Assembly (NCBI GenBank): GCA_001787585.1
Contig: MFXW01000047.1
Location: 1 to 42,161 of the forward strand
From: Candidatus Peribacteria bacterium RIFCSPHIGHO2_02_FULL_53_20
GTDB lineage: Bacteria; Patescibacteriota; Gracilibacteria; Peribacterales; Peribacteraceae
DNA length: 42,161 bases
Direction of reading: 5' to 3'
Shown here: in pieces, positions 23,380 through 31,975 of the stretch
Layout: each line of letters opens with the position of its first letter
How positions within the stretch are numbered: position 1 is the first letter of the stretch
Made by a program: the position numbers and the translations under genes
Notes under the pieces: model-generated
The model's input: the letters and a program-made list of their open reading frames with translations, nothing else
What the model was told of the DNA's origin: nothing
The model's database searches: none

Positions 23380-24138
23380 ATGCTCAAAGTCCGCCTCATC
23401 CCCACCATACTTCTCAAAGACGGTCGCATGATTAAAACGCGGCAGTTTAGCGAATACCGCGACGTAGGAAATCCCCGCACGGTCGCTAAAGTCTACGACG
23501 CCCAGCGCGCGGATGAACTGATTTTTCTGGATATCACTGCCACTGTGGAGAACCGGCATTTTCTGTTCGATATCATCGCCGCCGTAGCACAGGAGTGCTT
23601 CATGCCGCTCACGGTTGGCGGCGGCATCCGTGATGTCGCGCAGGCGCGCGCAATCCTCACGCACGGCGCCGACAAAGTGGCGATCAATACTGCCGCAGTG
23701 GAGCGACCGGCATTCATCACGGAGCTGGCCAAGAAATTCGGCAATTCCACGGTGGTGGTTTCTATCGATTATAAGAAGAATGCAAAGGGCAAGAATGAAG
23801 TCTTCACACACCGTGGCACACATCCCACGGGACTCGATCCGGTTGCGTGGGCCAAAGAAGCGCAGAAACTCGGAGCTGGCGAAATACTCCTCACTTGCGT
23901 GGATCGCGAAGGCATGATGACGGGCTACGACTTGGAGACGCTAAAGCAGATAACCTCCAGTGTTTCAATCCCTGTGACCGCCTCGGGAGGAGTGGGGACC
24001 ATCCAGGATCTGGTGGATGGAATTGTTATTGGAGGCGCTTCGGCGGTCGCTGCTGCGAGTATTTTTCACTTCACCGATCAGAGCATCTTCAAAGCACACT
24101 CACATATGAAACAGAAGGGGCTTTCTGTGAGGAAATAA
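23380..24138 (+). CDS. hisF: HisF-like ammonia-channel subunit for sugar amidation
   Basis: This (beta/alpha)8-barrel of 252 residues is a HisF homologue: LIPTILLKDGRMIKT at the start, GNPRTVAKVY, PLTVGGGIRDV (phosphate site), GADKVAINTAA, VVSIDY and VTASGGVG. True HisF has Cys-Leu-Asp-Val in the first strand, the Asp being the acid/base essential for the cyclase. Here it is replaced by Leu (TILLKDG), while the second Asp (SIDY) is kept. This loss is typical of the paralogues that only channel ammonia to sugar amidotransferases. The start is the ATG at 23380; the upstream in-frame GTG lies within the previous gene. Confidence 0.9.
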   Translation: MLKVRLIPTILLKDGRMIKTRQFSEYRDVGNPRTVAKVYDAQRADELIFLDITATVENRHFLFDIIAAVAQECFMPLTVGGGIRDVAQARAILTHGADKVAINTAAVERPAFITELAKKFGNSTVVVSIDYKKNAKGKNEVFTHRGTHPTGLDPVAWAKEAQKLGAGEILLTCVDREGMMTGYDLETLKQITSSVSIPVTASGGVGTIQDLVDGIVIGGASAVAAASIFHFTDQSIFKAHSHMKQKGLSVRK

Positions 24139-24139
24139 A

Positions 24140-24174
24140 TTGGCACTAAAAAACAGGAACGGTATGCTGCCGCT
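24140..24174 (+). promoter_or_regulatory. Internal leaderless promoter, TTGGCA-N17-TATGCT-N6-ATG
   Basis: TTGGCA (24140-24145), 17 bases, TATGCT (24163-24168), six bases, then the ATG at 24175. It could transcribe the aminotransferase-leg block separately from the upstream half of the operon. Confidence 0.6.
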
Positions 24175-25488
24175 ATGGAAGGCACCGGACAATCTCTCTA
24201 TCGGCACGCGAAGAAGCTGATCCCCGGGGGAACACAACTCCTTTCCAAGCGCCCCGAGTTTCTACTGCCGGAGCAGTGGCCAGCGTACTTTAGCCGCATC
24301 AAGGGCGTGGAGGTGTGGGATCTGGACGGGAAAAAATACATCGACATGTGCCAAAACGGCGTTGGTGCCTGCGTACTCGGAGCGGGCGATCCAGATGTGG
24401 ATGCAGCGGTACTCGGTGCTATCGCCAATGGAACGATGTCCACGCTCAACTGCCCGGAAGAGGTGGAACTCGCGGAGCTTCTTATAGAGCTGCACCCCTG
24501 GGCGCAGATGGCGCGGTTTGCGAGATGTGGAGGCGAAGCGATGGCGATCGCCGCACGCATCGTACGCGCCGCAACCCGCAAGGAGGTGATCGCCTTTTGC
24601 GGCTACCACGGCTGGCACGACTGGTACCTCTCGGCAAATCTCGCCGATGATCGTACGCTCGACGGGCATTTGCTTCCTGGGCTACACCCACTCGGGGTAC
24701 CGCGGGGGCTCAAAGGCACCACGTTCCCTTTTCGGTACAACCACTTGGAAGAATTGGAGGCTATTGTGAAACTGCATGGCAACAATCTGGCTGCAATCAT
24801 TATGGAGCCGTTCCGAAGCAAATATCCCGATCCCGGTTTCCTGGAGAGCATCCGTGCGATTGCATCCAAAACGGGTGCTGTACTTGTCTTTGATGAAGTC
24901 ACATCCGGATTCCGGGTCTGCCCCGGCGGTGTGCATACAACCCTCGGAGTAGAACCGGACGTCACGGTATTCGCGAAAGGGCTCGGCAACGGGTACCCGA
25001 TGGCCGCCATCATCGGTCGGGAGAAGGTGATGACGGTGGCGCAGGATACATTCATCAGCAGCACGAACTGGACCGAACGCATCGGACCCACGGCGGCACT
25101 GGCAATGATCAAGAAATTCCGAAGAGAGAACGTCCACAAGCATCTGATCCGGATAGGCACCACAGTGCAGCAAGGATGGAAGGATGCAGCCACAAAGAGC
25201 GGGATTTCCGTGCACGTGGACGGCCTTCCTCCTCTGGCGCATTTCACGGTGCAAACGGAGCAGCAGCCCGCGGCACACACATTCTTTGCACAAGAAATGC
25301 TGAAACACGGATTTCTGGCCGGCCAGGTCTTCTACGCAACATACGCGCATACCGATGCGCATGTTCAGGCGTACCTGGATGCCGTCAAAGAGATCTTTAC
25401 TGACCTAGGTCGTTGCATCGCCGATGGATCGCTCCTACAAAAACTTGAAGGTCCCATCATGCATACGGGGTTCCATCGACTCACCTGA
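24175..25488 (+). CDS. Class III PLP aminotransferase (glutamate-1-semialdehyde aminomutase-like)
   Basis: This 437-residue fold-type I enzyme has the GSA-aminomutase layout: LIPGGTQLLSKRP at the N-terminus, VWDLDGKKYIDM, a phosphate-binding CGGEAMAIAARIVRAAT, CGYHGWHDW, VLFDEV-like VLVFDEVTSGFR with the pyridine-binding Asp, and FAKGLGNGYPMAAI with the PLP Lys. Relatives of this type in glycan loci aminate keto-sugars or make small amino-acid substituents. It sits between the HisF-like gene and legI and has its own leaderless-type promoter, so it may belong to the modification block and not to the core legionaminic route, which already has LegC. The substrate is unknown. Confidence 0.85.
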   Translation: MEGTGQSLYRHAKKLIPGGTQLLSKRPEFLLPEQWPAYFSRIKGVEVWDLDGKKYIDMCQNGVGACVLGAGDPDVDAAVLGAIANGTMSTLNCPEEVELAELLIELHPWAQMARFARCGGEAMAIAARIVRAATRKEVIAFCGYHGWHDWYLSANLADDRTLDGHLLPGLHPLGVPRGLKGTTFPFRYNHLEELEAIVKLHGNNLAAIIMEPFRSKYPDPGFLESIRAIASKTGAVLVFDEVTSGFRVCPGGVHTTLGVEPDVTVFAKGLGNGYPMAAIIGREKVMTVAQDTFISSTNWTERIGPTAALAMIKKFRRENVHKHLIRIGTTVQQGWKDAATKSGISVHVDGLPPLAHFTVQTEQQPAAHTFFAQEMLKHGFLAGQVFYATYAHTDAHVQAYLDAVKEIFTDLGRCIADGSLLQKLEGPIMHTGFHRLT

Positions 25489-25494
25489 AACATC

Positions 25495-26541
25495 ATGTCC
25501 TTCCGACTGCCAAAGGACCGCGCCTACATCATCGCCGAGGCGGGGGTAAATCATGACGGAAAGGTAGCCAAGGCACGGCAACTCATTGACGTTGCGGCTG
25601 ATGCCAAGGCTGATGCCGTAAAATTTCAACTGTTCACGACCGATGAGATCATTTCCAAAAATGCGCCGCTCGCGGAATACCAAAAGCGTTCCGGTGAGCA
25701 ATCGCAGTACGCAATGGTGAAACGATTGGAGCTTCCCTACGAAGCGTTCCGCGATCTCAAAGCGTATGCGGAAAGCAAAGGACTCGATTTTATCGTCACA
25801 CCTTTTGATGCCACATCGGCACAATTTCTTGCGAGTCTGGGTGTAAAGACCATCAAGATTCCCTCCGGAGAAATCACCAACATCCCGTTTCTTCGGCAAG
25901 TCGCTGATCTGCATCTTTTCACCATTATCTCCACCGGCATGTCCACATTGGAAGAGGTCGCTGAGGCGGTGGAGCCGTTCCAAACCGCGGGTACGCCGTA
26001 TGCACTGCTACACTGCGTCAGTGCCTATCCCGCTCCTATAGAGCAGATCAACCTGCGTGCAATGAAGACGCTGGAAGAAACCTTCCATGTTCCCGTGGGG
26101 TACTCAGATCACACCGAAGGGATAGAGGTAGCAATTACGGCGGTGGCGCTCGGCGCACGGATCATCGAGAAACATTTCACGATCAACAGAAACGATACCG
26201 GACCGGATCATGCGGCATCACTGGAACCTGACGCATTGAAAACTATGATCAGCATCACCAGGGATAAAAATGCGTTGCAAAAAGCGAAGACAGTGCAAGA
26301 GGCATTGGGCACGGGTGAGAAACAATGTCAACCTTGCGAGAGAAACACGCGCGACGTGGTCCGCAGAAGCCTCGTGCTTTCCCGCAATGCCCGTGCGGGA
26401 GAAAAATTGAGCGCGGAAATGATCGCGCTCAAGCGCCCGGGAACGGGTTTGCCCCCGAAGATGCTCCAGGGAATTCTCGGGAAAACCCTTAAGCGGGATC
26501 TGGACGCAGGAGAGCTGCTGGCGCAGGATGACGTGGCATGA
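25495..26541 (+). CDS. legI: N,N'-diacetyllegionaminate/NeuB-type synthase
   Basis: This 348-residue canonical NeuB-family protein has IIAEAGVNHDGKVAKA, DAVKFQLFTTDE, IKIPSGEITNIPFL, STGMSTLEEV, LLHCVSAYPAPIEQINLRAM, VGYSDHTEG and IEKHFTINR with GPDHAASLEPD (metal and PEP-binding positions). The C-terminal SAF domain has RRSLVLSRNARAGE and GTGLPP. It condenses PEP with a diacetamido-hexose to give the nine-carbon acid. Its stop overlaps the next gene (legG) by four bases, and legG, legH, legC and legB follow, so the substrate is most likely 2,4-diacetamido-2,4,6-trideoxymannose. The legI name is inferred from this neighbourhood. Confidence 0.9.
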   Translation: MSFRLPKDRAYIIAEAGVNHDGKVAKARQLIDVAADAKADAVKFQLFTTDEIISKNAPLAEYQKRSGEQSQYAMVKRLELPYEAFRDLKAYAESKGLDFIVTPFDATSAQFLASLGVKTIKIPSGEITNIPFLRQVADLHLFTIISTGMSTLEEVAEAVEPFQTAGTPYALLHCVSAYPAPIEQINLRAMKTLEETFHVPVGYSDHTEGIEVAITAVALGARIIEKHFTINRNDTGPDHAASLEPDALKTMISITRDKNALQKAKTVQEALGTGEKQCQPCERNTRDVVRRSLVLSRNARAGEKLSAEMIALKRPGTGLPPKMLQGILGKTLKRDLDAGELLAQDDVA

Positions 26542-27659
26542 AAAAGCGCAGGATTCTGGCTATAACGGGCACACGAGCGGACTACGGGATTTACCGTCCG
26601 ATCGCCAAAGCCATCGCCGCCTCGGAGTATCTTTCCCTCGGATTCATTGTCATCGGCATGCATCTGCGGTCGGAGTTTGGACATACCGTTGATGCCATCA
26701 ACGAGGACGGTTTTCTGATTGTCTCGGAGATCGATTCTCTCGACACGGAAGATACGCCGGAGGCGACGGTCGCCTACATCGGGCGCACGGTGATTGCCTG
26801 TGCGGATGTTCTCAAAAAAATACGACCCGATATCCTGCTCTTGCTTGGAGACAGAGGGGAGCAACTGGCAGGAGCTATCGCCGCAGCGAGCATGGGCATC
26901 CCCATCGCGCACCTGCACGGCGGCGAATCTTCAGGAACCATCGACGATGCCTTTCGACACAGCATTACCCACATGGCGAACCTCCATTTCACATCCGCGC
27001 AGGTGCATGCAGATGCCGTAGTGCGCATGCGCGGCGACGATAAAGGAGTATTTGTTGTGGGTGCGAGCGGTCTCGATACCATTCGTCCGTTGAAACCGAT
27101 ACCGAAGGACATTCTCTTCGCACAAACGACGTTCGATGCTGCCTTGCCGCTGCTCATCTTTGTGCAGCATCCGGACACTCTTGATCCTCTGCCTACGCAT
27201 GAGCAGATCGCCTGTTCATTGAAAGCATTGGAAAGCTTTGCGGGAAATATCCTTCTGCTTGGTGCAAACGCCGACCCGGGAGGAAGGCAATTCAACGACA
27301 TGCTGCATGCATTCACATCCGAAGGAACACACCGGACATTTTGCATGAGTGTGCCGCATGAGACATTTCTCTCCTGGCTCAGTGTTGCGGATATTCTCGT
27401 GGGCAACAGCAGCAGCGGCATCATCGAGGCCGCATCGTTTCATCTGCCCGTCGTCAACATCGGTGACCGCCAGCGCGGCAGGCTGCAGTCGGGAAACGCG
27501 ATCGATGTCCCGTACGATACGGCGCGCATCGAGGAGGCGATTTCACGCGCTCTCACGGATGAAACGTTCAAGACAAAGATACGTTCTATCCAAAATGCCT
27601 ATGGCGATGGGCACACCGCTGACAAGATTGTTGCTATCCTCTCCAAGACTCCTCTATGA
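26538..27659 (+). CDS. legG: UDP-sugar 2-epimerase, hydrolysing (LegG/NeuC)
   Basis: This 373-residue GT-B-fold epimerase has ITGTRADYGIYRPI at the N-terminus (the NeuC signature), LLLLGDRGEQLAGA, IAHLHGGESSGTIDDAFRHS and ILVGNSSSGIIEAASF with VVNIGDRQRGR. It removes UDP while inverting C2, giving the free manno-configured amino sugar for the synthase. Coupled by ATGA overlaps to legI before and legH after, it must be co-translated with them. Length is normal. Confidence 0.92.
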   Translation: MKKRRILAITGTRADYGIYRPIAKAIAASEYLSLGFIVIGMHLRSEFGHTVDAINEDGFLIVSEIDSLDTEDTPEATVAYIGRTVIACADVLKKIRPDILLLLGDRGEQLAGAIAAASMGIPIAHLHGGESSGTIDDAFRHSITHMANLHFTSAQVHADAVVRMRGDDKGVFVVGASGLDTIRPLKPIPKDILFAQTTFDAALPLLIFVQHPDTLDPLPTHEQIACSLKALESFAGNILLLGANADPGGRQFNDMLHAFTSEGTHRTFCMSVPHETFLSWLSVADILVGNSSSGIIEAASFHLPVVNIGDRQRGRLQSGNAIDVPYDTARIEEAISRALTDETFKTKIRSIQNAYGDGHTADKIVAILSKTPL

Positions 27660-28297
27660 AGACACGGCAATCCATTCTCCTCTACGGTGCGGGCGGACAC
27701 GGCAAAGTCGTCGCCGATATGATCGAAACGGGAGGAAAATATACCATCGCGGGATTTGTGGATGATCACAGAAACGGAAATTTTTACGGGTATCCGATCT
27801 TGGGAACAGGTGACGATCTCTCGTCAATTCTCGCAAAAGGGGTGAAAACCGCAATCGTGAGTATCGGTGATGCTGCGGCGCGCATGGACGCGGAGCGGCG
27901 TCTGCGGATAGCGGGTTTTCTGATTGCCACAATCATCCATCCCTCGGCACAGATCGCACGCACTGCAATATTGGGGGAAGGAACCGTCGTTATGCCACAC
28001 GCGGTGGTCGGTCCGGACACGCATGTGGCTGCCGGATGCATCATCAATACTGCGGCAACCGTGGATCATGACTGCACTCTTGGAGAAGGCGCTCACATCG
28101 CTCCGGGGGCACACCTCGCCGGCGGCGTTACCGTCGGGCGGGAATCCCACATTGGGATCGGATGCTCTGTGAAGGAAGGAATCTCCATCGGCAAACGTGT
28201 TATGGTGGGCGCCGGATCGGTGGTGGTGGAATCTCTACCAAGCGACTGTATTGCCTATGGAGTGCCCGCGAAACCTGTGCGCGGGAAGAGTGCGTGA
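27656..28297 (+). CDS. legH: Sugar O/N-acetyltransferase (LegH/PglD/NeuD-like)
   Basis: This 213-residue protein has an N-terminal Rossmann-like UDP-sugar domain (LLYGAGGHGKVVADMI) and a C-terminal left-handed beta-helix of hexapeptide repeats (about 95-205). The active-site His is in NTAATVDHDC, as in PglD, and the acetyl-CoA end reads VMVGAGSVVVESLPSDCIAYGVPAKPVRG. It should acetylate the 4-amino group of the UDP-sugar made by LegC. It overlaps legG by four bases. Confidence 0.9.
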   Translation: MKTRQSILLYGAGGHGKVVADMIETGGKYTIAGFVDDHRNGNFYGYPILGTGDDLSSILAKGVKTAIVSIGDAAARMDAERRLRIAGFLIATIIHPSAQIARTAILGEGTVVMPHAVVGPDTHVAAGCIINTAATVDHDCTLGEGAHIAPGAHLAGGVTVGRESHIGIGCSVKEGISIGKRVMVGAGSVVVESLPSDCIAYGVPAKPVRGKSA

Positions 28298-28314
28298 GGT
28301 ATCATCCTTGCTCC

Positions 28315-29433
28315 ATGCCTATCCCCCTTTCCTGTCCGGATATTTCCGAAGACGACGTCCAAGCGGTCGTTGCCGTACTCATGACCCCTCAGCTCTCTCT
28401 TGGACCTAAGCTTGCGGAATTTGAGCAGAACATGGCCGAATTTGTCGGTGCAAAGCACGCAGTAGCCGTCAGTAGCGGCACGAGCGCGTTGCATCTGTGC
28501 ATCCGAGCGCTCGGAATCGGACTAGGAGACGAAGTCATTACCACTCCCTTCAGCTTTGTGGCTTCAGCCAATTGCATGCTCTTCGAACAGGCAATCCCCC
28601 GCTTCGTGGATATTGAGCCTCGTACGTTCTGCATCGATCCAGCTCTGGTGGAGCGTGCCATCACGAAGAAAACAAAAGCAATCCTCGCGGTAGATGTCTT
28701 TGGGTACCTCGCTGACTGGGACGCCTTGCGAACTATCGCAAAGAAACATCGTCTCGCCCTCGTTGAAGACAGCTGTGAATCGCTTGGCTCTGCACGAGGG
28801 AAGAAGAAGGCTGGCACATTCGGTGACTGCGGCACGTTCGCGTTCTATCCGAATAAGCAAATGACGACTGGCGAAGGCGGGATGATCGTGACCGACCGCG
28901 ATGATATAGCTGCCCAGGCACGCATGGAACGAAACCAAGGACGCGACCCAAGTAGCACCTGGCTGGAGCACCGTACACTCGGCTTCAATTACCGCATCAG
29001 CGACATCAATTGCGCACTGGGATTAAGCCAGCTGAAGCGACTGCCGGACTTCGTAAAGCAGCGGCAGCAGATAGCGGAATGGTACCGCGAGGAATTGAGC
29101 CCGCTTGCAGAGCACATCACGCCCGCACCGGACCAAGAAGACGTGGATATCAGCTGGTTTGTGTACGTTGCCCATATGAGTTCGCAGCATTCTGAAAAAG
29201 ACCGTGACGCGCTCCTCGAACATCTACGCAGTAATGGCATCGGCTGCAACAACTACTTCCCGCCCATCCACCTGCAGCCCCTCTACAAAAAACAAGGCTT
29301 CAACAAGGGGGATTTTCCTGTTACGGAGAGGATTGCAGAGCGTACGGTCGCGCTGCCGTTTTCTTCGCATCTTTCGCGCACAGAGGTTGCGACTGTGTGT
29401 AGAATCGTGAAAGATGGCATTCTTCGCCTCTAA
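28315..29433 (+). CDS. legC: DegT/DnrJ/EryC1 sugar aminotransferase (LegC)
   Basis: The track ORF begins inside legH; I start at MPIPLSCPDISEDDV (28315), giving 372 residues, the normal length. The PLP-binding features are GTSALHLCIRAL, VEDSCESLG (pyridine-side Asp), and FAFYPNKQMTTGEGGM with the Schiff-base Lys. The N-terminal wording (PLSCPDI, QLSLGPKLAEFE) is that of aminotransferases acting on UDP-4-keto-6-deoxy-GlcNAc. TATCAT lies nine bases upstream. In pathway order it acts on the product of the next gene, legB. Confidence 0.9.
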   Translation: MPIPLSCPDISEDDVQAVVAVLMTPQLSLGPKLAEFEQNMAEFVGAKHAVAVSSGTSALHLCIRALGIGLGDEVITTPFSFVASANCMLFEQAIPRFVDIEPRTFCIDPALVERAITKKTKAILAVDVFGYLADWDALRTIAKKHRLALVEDSCESLGSARGKKKAGTFGDCGTFAFYPNKQMTTGEGGMIVTDRDDIAAQARMERNQGRDPSSTWLEHRTLGFNYRISDINCALGLSQLKRLPDFVKQRQQIAEWYREELSPLAEHITPAPDQEDVDISWFVYVAHMSSQHSEKDRDALLEHLRSNGIGCNNYFPPIHLQPLYKKQGFNKGDFPVTERIAERTVALPFSSHLSRTEVATVCRIVKDGILRL

Positions 29434-29443
29434 ACCTGTTCCT

Positions 29444-30502
29444 ATGACTTCCCTTTTCCGTGACAAGACGATCCTCGTCACGGGTGCCACCGGCTCGATC
29501 GGTTCGGAAATCGTGCGACAACTACTCGCCTTGAACCCCAAGACTGTCCGCATCTTCTCTCGAGATGAGCACAAGCAGTTCATCATGCGCCAGAAGATCG
29601 GCGATATTGATGCTATTCGCTACCTGCTCGGAGACGTGCGCGATTTCCCGCGGCTGCTGAGAGCTATGGAAGATGTAGATTTTGTGTTTCACTGTGCCGC
29701 ATACAAACATGTGCCACTGTGCGAGTACAATTCCTTTGAAGCGGTAAAAACCAATGTTATCGGCACGCAAAACGTTATCGAAGCGGCACAGCAACAAGGA
29801 GTCAAGCGTGTGCTCTTCATCAGCACAGACAAGGCAGCCAGTCCCAGTAATGTCATGGGCGCGACGAAGCTTCTCGCGGAGCGTCTGATGACCTCAGCCA
29901 TGTACTCGCGCGGTCAGCACCCGATCATCTTCAGCAGTGTCCGCTTCGGAAACGTCTTAGGGTCACGCGGATCCATGATCCCCACATTCTGCGAGCAGAT
30001 CAAAGACGGCGTCCCCGTGACCATCACCGATCCAGCGATGACGCGCTTCATCATGTCCATCCCCGAAGCCGTCAGCCTCACGTTTGCCGCCATGGAGCAG
30101 ATGCAAGGAGGAGAACTCTTCATTTTGAAGATGCCGACCTTCCGTTTGAGCGATTTCGTGGCTGTTCTCATAGAGGAAGTTGCTCCGCTCTACGGTAAGA
30201 AGCCGTCTGCCGTGAAGACAAAAACCATCGGCATTCGCCCGGGCGAAAAAATGCAGGAGCTGCTGATGACTGCGGAAGAAGCGCAGTACGCGGTGGAAAG
30301 CGACAGGATGTTCATCGTCCGTTCATCGCTCGATCCGTTCAAAGAGGATCCCTCGGTCCCGCATCGCGTTGCGCCAAAAGCCTACAATTCCTCCGAGCTC
30401 CCTCCGATGGACCGCGACAGTATGCGCAAGATTATCAGAGAATACTTCACCACATCTCCTTTGCCGCTTGCCATGACACATGCAAATGAGAGTATGGAAT
30501 AA
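29444..30502 (+). CDS. legB: UDP-GlcNAc 4,6-dehydratase, retaining type (LegB)
   Basis: This 352-residue FlaA1/CapD-family SDR has TGATGSIGSEIV for NADP, a CAAYKHVPLCE segment, the active-site sequence FISTDKAASPSNVMGATKLL, SVRFGNVLGSRGS and IGIRPGEKMQE. The active-site Tyr of the usual Tyr-x-x-x-Lys is Met (NVMGATK), as in WbpM/PglF-type enzymes that keep the C5 configuration; PseB-type inverting enzymes have Tyr. This points to the legionaminic/bacillosamine branch and away from pseudaminic acid. It is the committed first step and the last gene of the leg block. Confidence 0.9.
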   Translation: MTSLFRDKTILVTGATGSIGSEIVRQLLALNPKTVRIFSRDEHKQFIMRQKIGDIDAIRYLLGDVRDFPRLLRAMEDVDFVFHCAAYKHVPLCEYNSFEAVKTNVIGTQNVIEAAQQQGVKRVLFISTDKAASPSNVMGATKLLAERLMTSAMYSRGQHPIIFSSVRFGNVLGSRGSMIPTFCEQIKDGVPVTITDPAMTRFIMSIPEAVSLTFAAMEQMQGGELFILKMPTFRLSDFVAVLIEEVAPLYGKKPSAVKTKTIGIRPGEKMQELLMTAEEAQYAVESDRMFIVRSSLDPFKEDPSVPHRVAPKAYNSSELPPMDRDSMRKIIREYFTTSPLPLAMTHANESME

Positions 30503-30525
30503 TATAGTGTTGCCACGTACAACCG

Positions 30526-31971
30526 ATGCCTGCTCCCCTGAATATCCTTCTCAAAGCATTTGACGGCCCCCGCATCCGACCGATGCTCAAGGCTGCTTTC
30601 GCCGGAAAAGCCATCGGGACGTGCATCTCCATCGTCAACCGCAATGAGCCGGCGCCGGACATTCAGGCTGCACGGCATGTGTGGATGCCGGCAAACCCCT
30701 TGCGAGCAGGACAATACCCAAATGTCGACTGGAATACCATTGCGCCGCTCGATGCAGAGCTGATCGAACGCATGGTGCATTGCGAGACGATGTTTTTGGC
30801 TATGATCGAGCGCTACGCTTTGAATGCGGATATTCCGTATGCGGAGCGCAAGCGTCAGTATCTGGCGCACCTGCGCTACTGGAACCACTTGCTCCGCACG
30901 GAGAAGATCGGGCTGTATCTGCTCAATCACGGACCACACCAGGGATACGATTACGTGATTTATGAACTCTGTAAGTTGAAAAATATCCCCACCTATCATC
31001 TGGAACGCTGTTGCAATGTGGATGGCGTTTTTCTTGTGAAAGACTATGAGAAATCCGCTGAACAACTCATACCAGCACTTGCAAAATTAAAAGCGGAATA
31101 TGGGAATCCGGAAAAAGAAGTGCCGCTTTCGCCAGCATACGAGAATTTTTTCACCATGCAGACGACGCAGATGGTGCCCGCCTGGTCCGCAGGAAATCGG
31201 GATCAACATCTGACAAAGAAAACCTTTGTCACCAAATGGCTTGGAAAATCGCTGGAGTTCTTGCGCCACAAGCCCCTACGATTCTTTAAGGCAATCTCTT
31301 CTCCCAATGTCTGGTCGCGGAAAGTTACCCAGCACCGCACCGCACGATTCTATGATGAGCATGCCACAGAGCCCGACGTATCGAAGCCCTACGTGTATCT
31401 GCCACTCAGCAAACAGCCGGAGGAGGGCGTACTGCCGCGAGGAGGCGCATTCGCCAACCAGGAACTGATGGTTCAGTTGCTTGCCACATATCTTCCACCG
31501 GATGTGCACATCTACATCAAAGAACATCCCAGTCAGGGGGAAGCCTTCCGCAGCGAGGTGTTCTACCGAACATTGCTTGCATTGCGCTCCGTACGGTTCG
31601 TTCCGCGCGGGTATGACACCTTCCGACTGATGCAGCATGCAAAAGCTATCGCCACGATCACAGGTACAGCAGGATTCGAGGCAATTTTCCGCGGCAAACC
31701 CGTGCTGATGTTCGGACACCGGTTCTGCCAGTACGCTCCGGGGACGCATATGATCCGGACGGCTGCCGACTGCAAAGATGCCATAGACCGGATATTCAAA
31801 AAAAGCGATGTGCCTTCTTTGCGCAATCTGCGGCTGTTTCTGAAAGCAATAGAAGACATCACCGTGCCGATGGAAGGCGGTCCGCTACGATCGGACCAGT
31901 CTCCTCGCGAAGAGCGCGCACGTGTCATGGGGGAAATGGTCAGCAACATCCTTGCACCACTTTTCCAGTAA
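30526..31971 (+). CDS. Capsule-type glycosyltransferase, paralogue A
   Basis: This 481-residue protein lacks membrane segments. The C-terminal half has YVYLPLSKQPEEGVLPRGGAF with a following NQ, IYIKEHPSQ, and ITGTAGFEAIFRGKPVLMFG, a pattern seen in capsule-polysaccharide (KpsC/KpsS-related) and other GT-B proteins. The N-terminal half contains DWNTIAPLDAELIERMVHCE. It is clearly paralogous to the protein encoded at 33175-34656, sharing DW.TI.PLD..L.E.M, a LCKLK.IP stretch and the QPE.GGAF block. It may add a nonulosonic acid or other acidic sugar; the family is only tentatively placed. It sits 23 bases after legB and 4 before the GT4 gene. Confidence 0.7.
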   Translation: MPAPLNILLKAFDGPRIRPMLKAAFAGKAIGTCISIVNRNEPAPDIQAARHVWMPANPLRAGQYPNVDWNTIAPLDAELIERMVHCETMFLAMIERYALNADIPYAERKRQYLAHLRYWNHLLRTEKIGLYLLNHGPHQGYDYVIYELCKLKNIPTYHLERCCNVDGVFLVKDYEKSAEQLIPALAKLKAEYGNPEKEVPLSPAYENFFTMQTTQMVPAWSAGNRDQHLTKKTFVTKWLGKSLEFLRHKPLRFFKAISSPNVWSRKVTQHRTARFYDEHATEPDVSKPYVYLPLSKQPEEGVLPRGGAFANQELMVQLLATYLPPDVHIYIKEHPSQGEAFRSEVFYRTLLALRSVRFVPRGYDTFRLMQHAKAIATITGTAGFEAIFRGKPVLMFGHRFCQYAPGTHMIRTAADCKDAIDRIFKKSDVPSLRNLRLFLKAIEDITVPMEGGPLRSDQSPREERARVMGEMVSNILAPLFQ

Positions 31972-31975
31972 AACT

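Noticed and set aside
22760-24138. hisH and hisF as part of histidine biosynthesis
   Set aside because: No other his gene is nearby, the HisF copy lacks the cyclase Asp, and a WbpG/PseA-type amidotransferase lies directly upstream.
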